Part shown: positions 6,435-7,329 of the stretch, one piece after another
How positions within the stretch are numbered: the first letter of the stretch is position 1
Layout: every line of letters starts with the position of its first letter
NCBI GenBank assembly: GCA_003235605.1
Contig: QJVU01000081.1
Location: 1-7,329 of the forward strand
DNA: 7,329 nt
Direction of reading: 5' to 3'
DNA from: Planctomycetota bacterium
Lineage (GTDB): Bacteria; Planctomycetota; UBA1135; UBA2386
Notes under the pieces: generated by a model
Database searches by the model: none
Seen by the model: only the letters and a program-made list of their open reading frames with translations
What the model was told of the DNA's origin: nothing
Position numbers and translations under genes: made by a program

Positions 6435-6881
6435 ATGTTGCTGAATGACCCCGTGCTGTACGGCGCAACGTTGCCCTACAGCGACATCCCGATCCCGTCA
6501 CATTGGGCCACGCCTTTCTCGAACCCGTGGCAACAGCCGAAGCAGTGGCAGGTGAGCCCGTGGCAGATGACCCCGTGGCAGAACTCATGGCAGATGACCC
6601 CCTGGCAGAACTCATGGCAGATGACCCCCTGGCAGATGAGCCAGTGGTCGGTGAACCCCTGGCAGGTGAACCCTTGGGCAACCACGTCGTGGCAGGACGT
6701 CAACAACTACCTGCCTCCGGACTTCGGCCTTTCGCCGTACCAGCAGTACCAGTCCTGGCAGCCGTTCCCGACGCTGCAGCACGTCCCTCCGATCACTCCT
6801 TGGCTGCAGCGGCCGATCCCCTTTGCGCAGCCCTACAACCTGAACAGGCCCTGCAACTGGCAGAGGCCACCCATCTTCTAG
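6435..6881 (+). CDS. Trp/Gln/Pro-rich repeat protein of unknown function
   Basis: This 148-residue protein fits no family I know. It has 16 Trp, 21 Gln and 27 Pro, no Glu and a single Lys. From Trp24 to Trp86 a Trp comes every 4, 5, 6 or 8 residues, settling to 5 and 4; the core is P-W-Q-M-T-P-W-Q-N-S, with the 9-residue unit WQMTPWQNS repeated at about 43-69. Acidic and basic residues are few (Asp5, 17, 88, 96; Lys36; Arg126, 138, 144). The N-terminal 22 residues and the C-terminal 60 are less repetitive but still rich in Pro, Tyr, Trp and Phe. There is no signal peptide and no membrane helix. A good ribosome site, AGGAG (6424-6428), stands 6 nt before the ATG. The composition suggests a disordered or extended chain with evenly spaced aromatic side chains, suited to self-assembly or to binding proline-rich or hydrophobic surfaces (inference). 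Its setting beside Hsp20 and a Clp-like ATPase suggests a proteostasis link. Confidence 0.85.
   Translation: MLLNDPVLYGATLPYSDIPIPSHWATPFSNPWQQPKQWQVSPWQMTPWQNSWQMTPWQNSWQMTPWQMSQWSVNPWQVNPWATTSWQDVNNYLPPDFGLSPYQQYQSWQPFPTLQHVPPITPWLQRPIPFAQPYNLNRPCNWQRPPIF
6561..6636 (+). repeat. 27-bp in-frame tandem repeat within the Trp-rich gene
   Basis: Units at 6561-6587 and 6588-6614 differ at one base (G/C at 6575 against 6602). A third partial unit from 6615 matches for 22 bases, to 6636, and then diverges. The unit is a multiple of three and encodes WQMTPWQNS. Near-identity at DNA level, including silent positions, points to recent duplication by slippage or unequal exchange rather than slow selection for the amino-acid pattern. 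Flanking, more diverged TGGCAG words suggest older rounds. Confidence 0.95.
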
Positions 6882-6975
6882 TTCACCGTTCCTGATTCAC
6901 CAGGCGTCAGGTGCGAGGCTCCATCACCGGGGCCGCCGCCCAGGTCAGCTTGGCCAGCCAGCTTGCCGGACCATT

Positions 6976-7008
6976 CCCTGAGCCGGGCTGACGAGCCCTG
7001 AGCCGGGC
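6976..7008. repeat. 13-bp direct repeat upstream of the AAA+ gene
   Basis: CCCTGAGCCGGGC occurs at 6976-6988 and 6996-7008, exactly 20 bp apart, about two helical turns. It lies in the 171-bp spacer before the AAA+ ATPase start. Two same-face copies could be an iterated binding site; a small duplication is equally possible. Nothing else is clear in this spacer (6882-7052) apart from a weak 5-bp stem (CCTGA 6891-6895, TCAGG 6907-6911) after the Trp-rich gene. Confidence 0.6.
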
Positions 7009-7052
7009 GGCGCGGAGAGGCAGCCTCGCGCCTCCGCCACCTGCGGGCAAAG

Positions 7053-7329
7053 ATGTTCTCGGACGCGATCAAGGCGACTCTCGAGAAGGAGGTCGTGGGC
7101 CAGACCCTGGCGGTCAACACCGTCGTGCGCGGGTTGACCCGCCTCGTGAGCGGTTTCACGCCGCGAGAGCACTCGATGAGCGCCCACATGTTCATCGGCC
7201 CCCCCAGCACCGGAAAGTCCCATCTGGTCCGGAGCTTGGCGCGGCTACTGCACGGCGACGAGCGACGCCTCGTCATCGTGGACTGTGGTCAGCTGCCGGG
7301 AACCGATCCGCAGCTGACCTTTGCCGCGC
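7053..7329 (+). CDS. Clp-like AAA+ ATPase, N-terminal part (cut by window end)
   Basis: Only 92 residues are present and the frame is open at the window edge. The start resembles the core of ClpA/ClpB second AAA+ modules (AAA_2): EKEVVGQTLAVNTVVRGLTR (11-30), then a hydrophobic strand, then a P-loop GPPSTGKS (49-56) with Lys55 and Ser56, then SLARLLHGDE and the strand LVIVDCGQL (73-81). Clp-type ATPases unfold or disaggregate proteins with energy from ATP. The AAA+ module starts at the N-terminus with no Clp N domain or first ring, so this may be a single-ring enzyme. ATG 7053 is chosen because an in-frame stop lies at 6999-7001 and no other ATG intervenes; only a weak purine stretch precedes it. 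Same-strand placement after Hsp20 fits a chaperone locus. Downstream domains cannot be judged; a helicase-loader or MoxR type is less likely. Confidence 0.82.
   Translation, partial: MFSDAIKATLEKEVVGQTLAVNTVVRGLTRLVSGFTPREHSMSAHMFIGPPSTGKSHLVRSLARLLHGDERRLVIVDCGQLPGTDPQLTFAA

Noticed and set aside
6367..6895. Other-frame open frames across the Trp-rich repeat (Asp/Glu/Ala-rich on plus, Cys/His- or Ser/Gly-rich on minus)
   Set aside because: A 27-bp repeat lacking stops in one frame tends to lack them in all, so these repeat-like proteins follow from the DNA repeat. Only the 6435 frame has a good ribosome site and start.
5424..7329. Gas-vesicle cluster (Hsp20-like GvpH plus AAA GvpN)
   Set aside because: No GvpA, GvpF/L or GvpK-like protein is present, and the ATPase start looks Clp-like, not GvpN-like.

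Overview
The window is GC-rich, densely coding bacterial DNA with no rRNA, tRNA, CRISPR array or recognisable transposase. Three predicted secreted proteins have the look of Planctomycetota surface or exported proteins: a signal peptide followed by large beta-rich, Gly/Thr/Ser-rich bodies, one LamG-like domain, and a C-terminal module of a kind I associate with marine planctomycetes of the Saltatorellus/Rohdeia type. A planctomycete is the best guess; Myxococcota or another GC-rich phylum is not excluded.

Left part (1-4292), exported proteins. After a short 13-bp tandem repeat (17-68) come two convergent genes, 96-1259 (+) and 1274-2407 (-). They are diverged paralogs, sharing an ordered set of motifs and separated by only 14 bp. 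A 253-bp divergent spacer separates the second from a LamG-like secreted protein (2661-4292, +). A small perfect hairpin follows its stop codon.

Right part (4363-7329), a probable stress or proteostasis locus. A PAS-LuxR type regulator with a cysteine cluster (4363-5073, -) is divergent from a set of same-strand genes. These are an Hsp20 small heat-shock protein (5424-5942), an 84-aa orphan protein (6006-6260), a very unusual Trp/Gln/Pro-rich repeat protein of 148 aa with 16 tryptophans (6435-6881), and the start of a Clp-like AAA+ ATPase that runs off the window (7053-7329). The 350-bp regulator/hsp20 spacer holds a perfect dyad, ATGATGC-N4-GCATCAT. It is centred about 42.5 bp before the predicted hsp20 start point. 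A TAGAAT -10-like hexamer faces each way, and the heptamer recurs over the regulator's start codon. This suggests that the PAS-LuxR protein activates hsp20 and controls itself.

How the right-hand genes may work together (inference): the regulator senses a redox, metal or ligand signal and switches on a holdase (Hsp20), an unfoldase-type ATPase and two small orphan proteins. The Trp-rich repeat protein could be a client, an adaptor or a self-assembling component of this set. It is the most novel object in the window.
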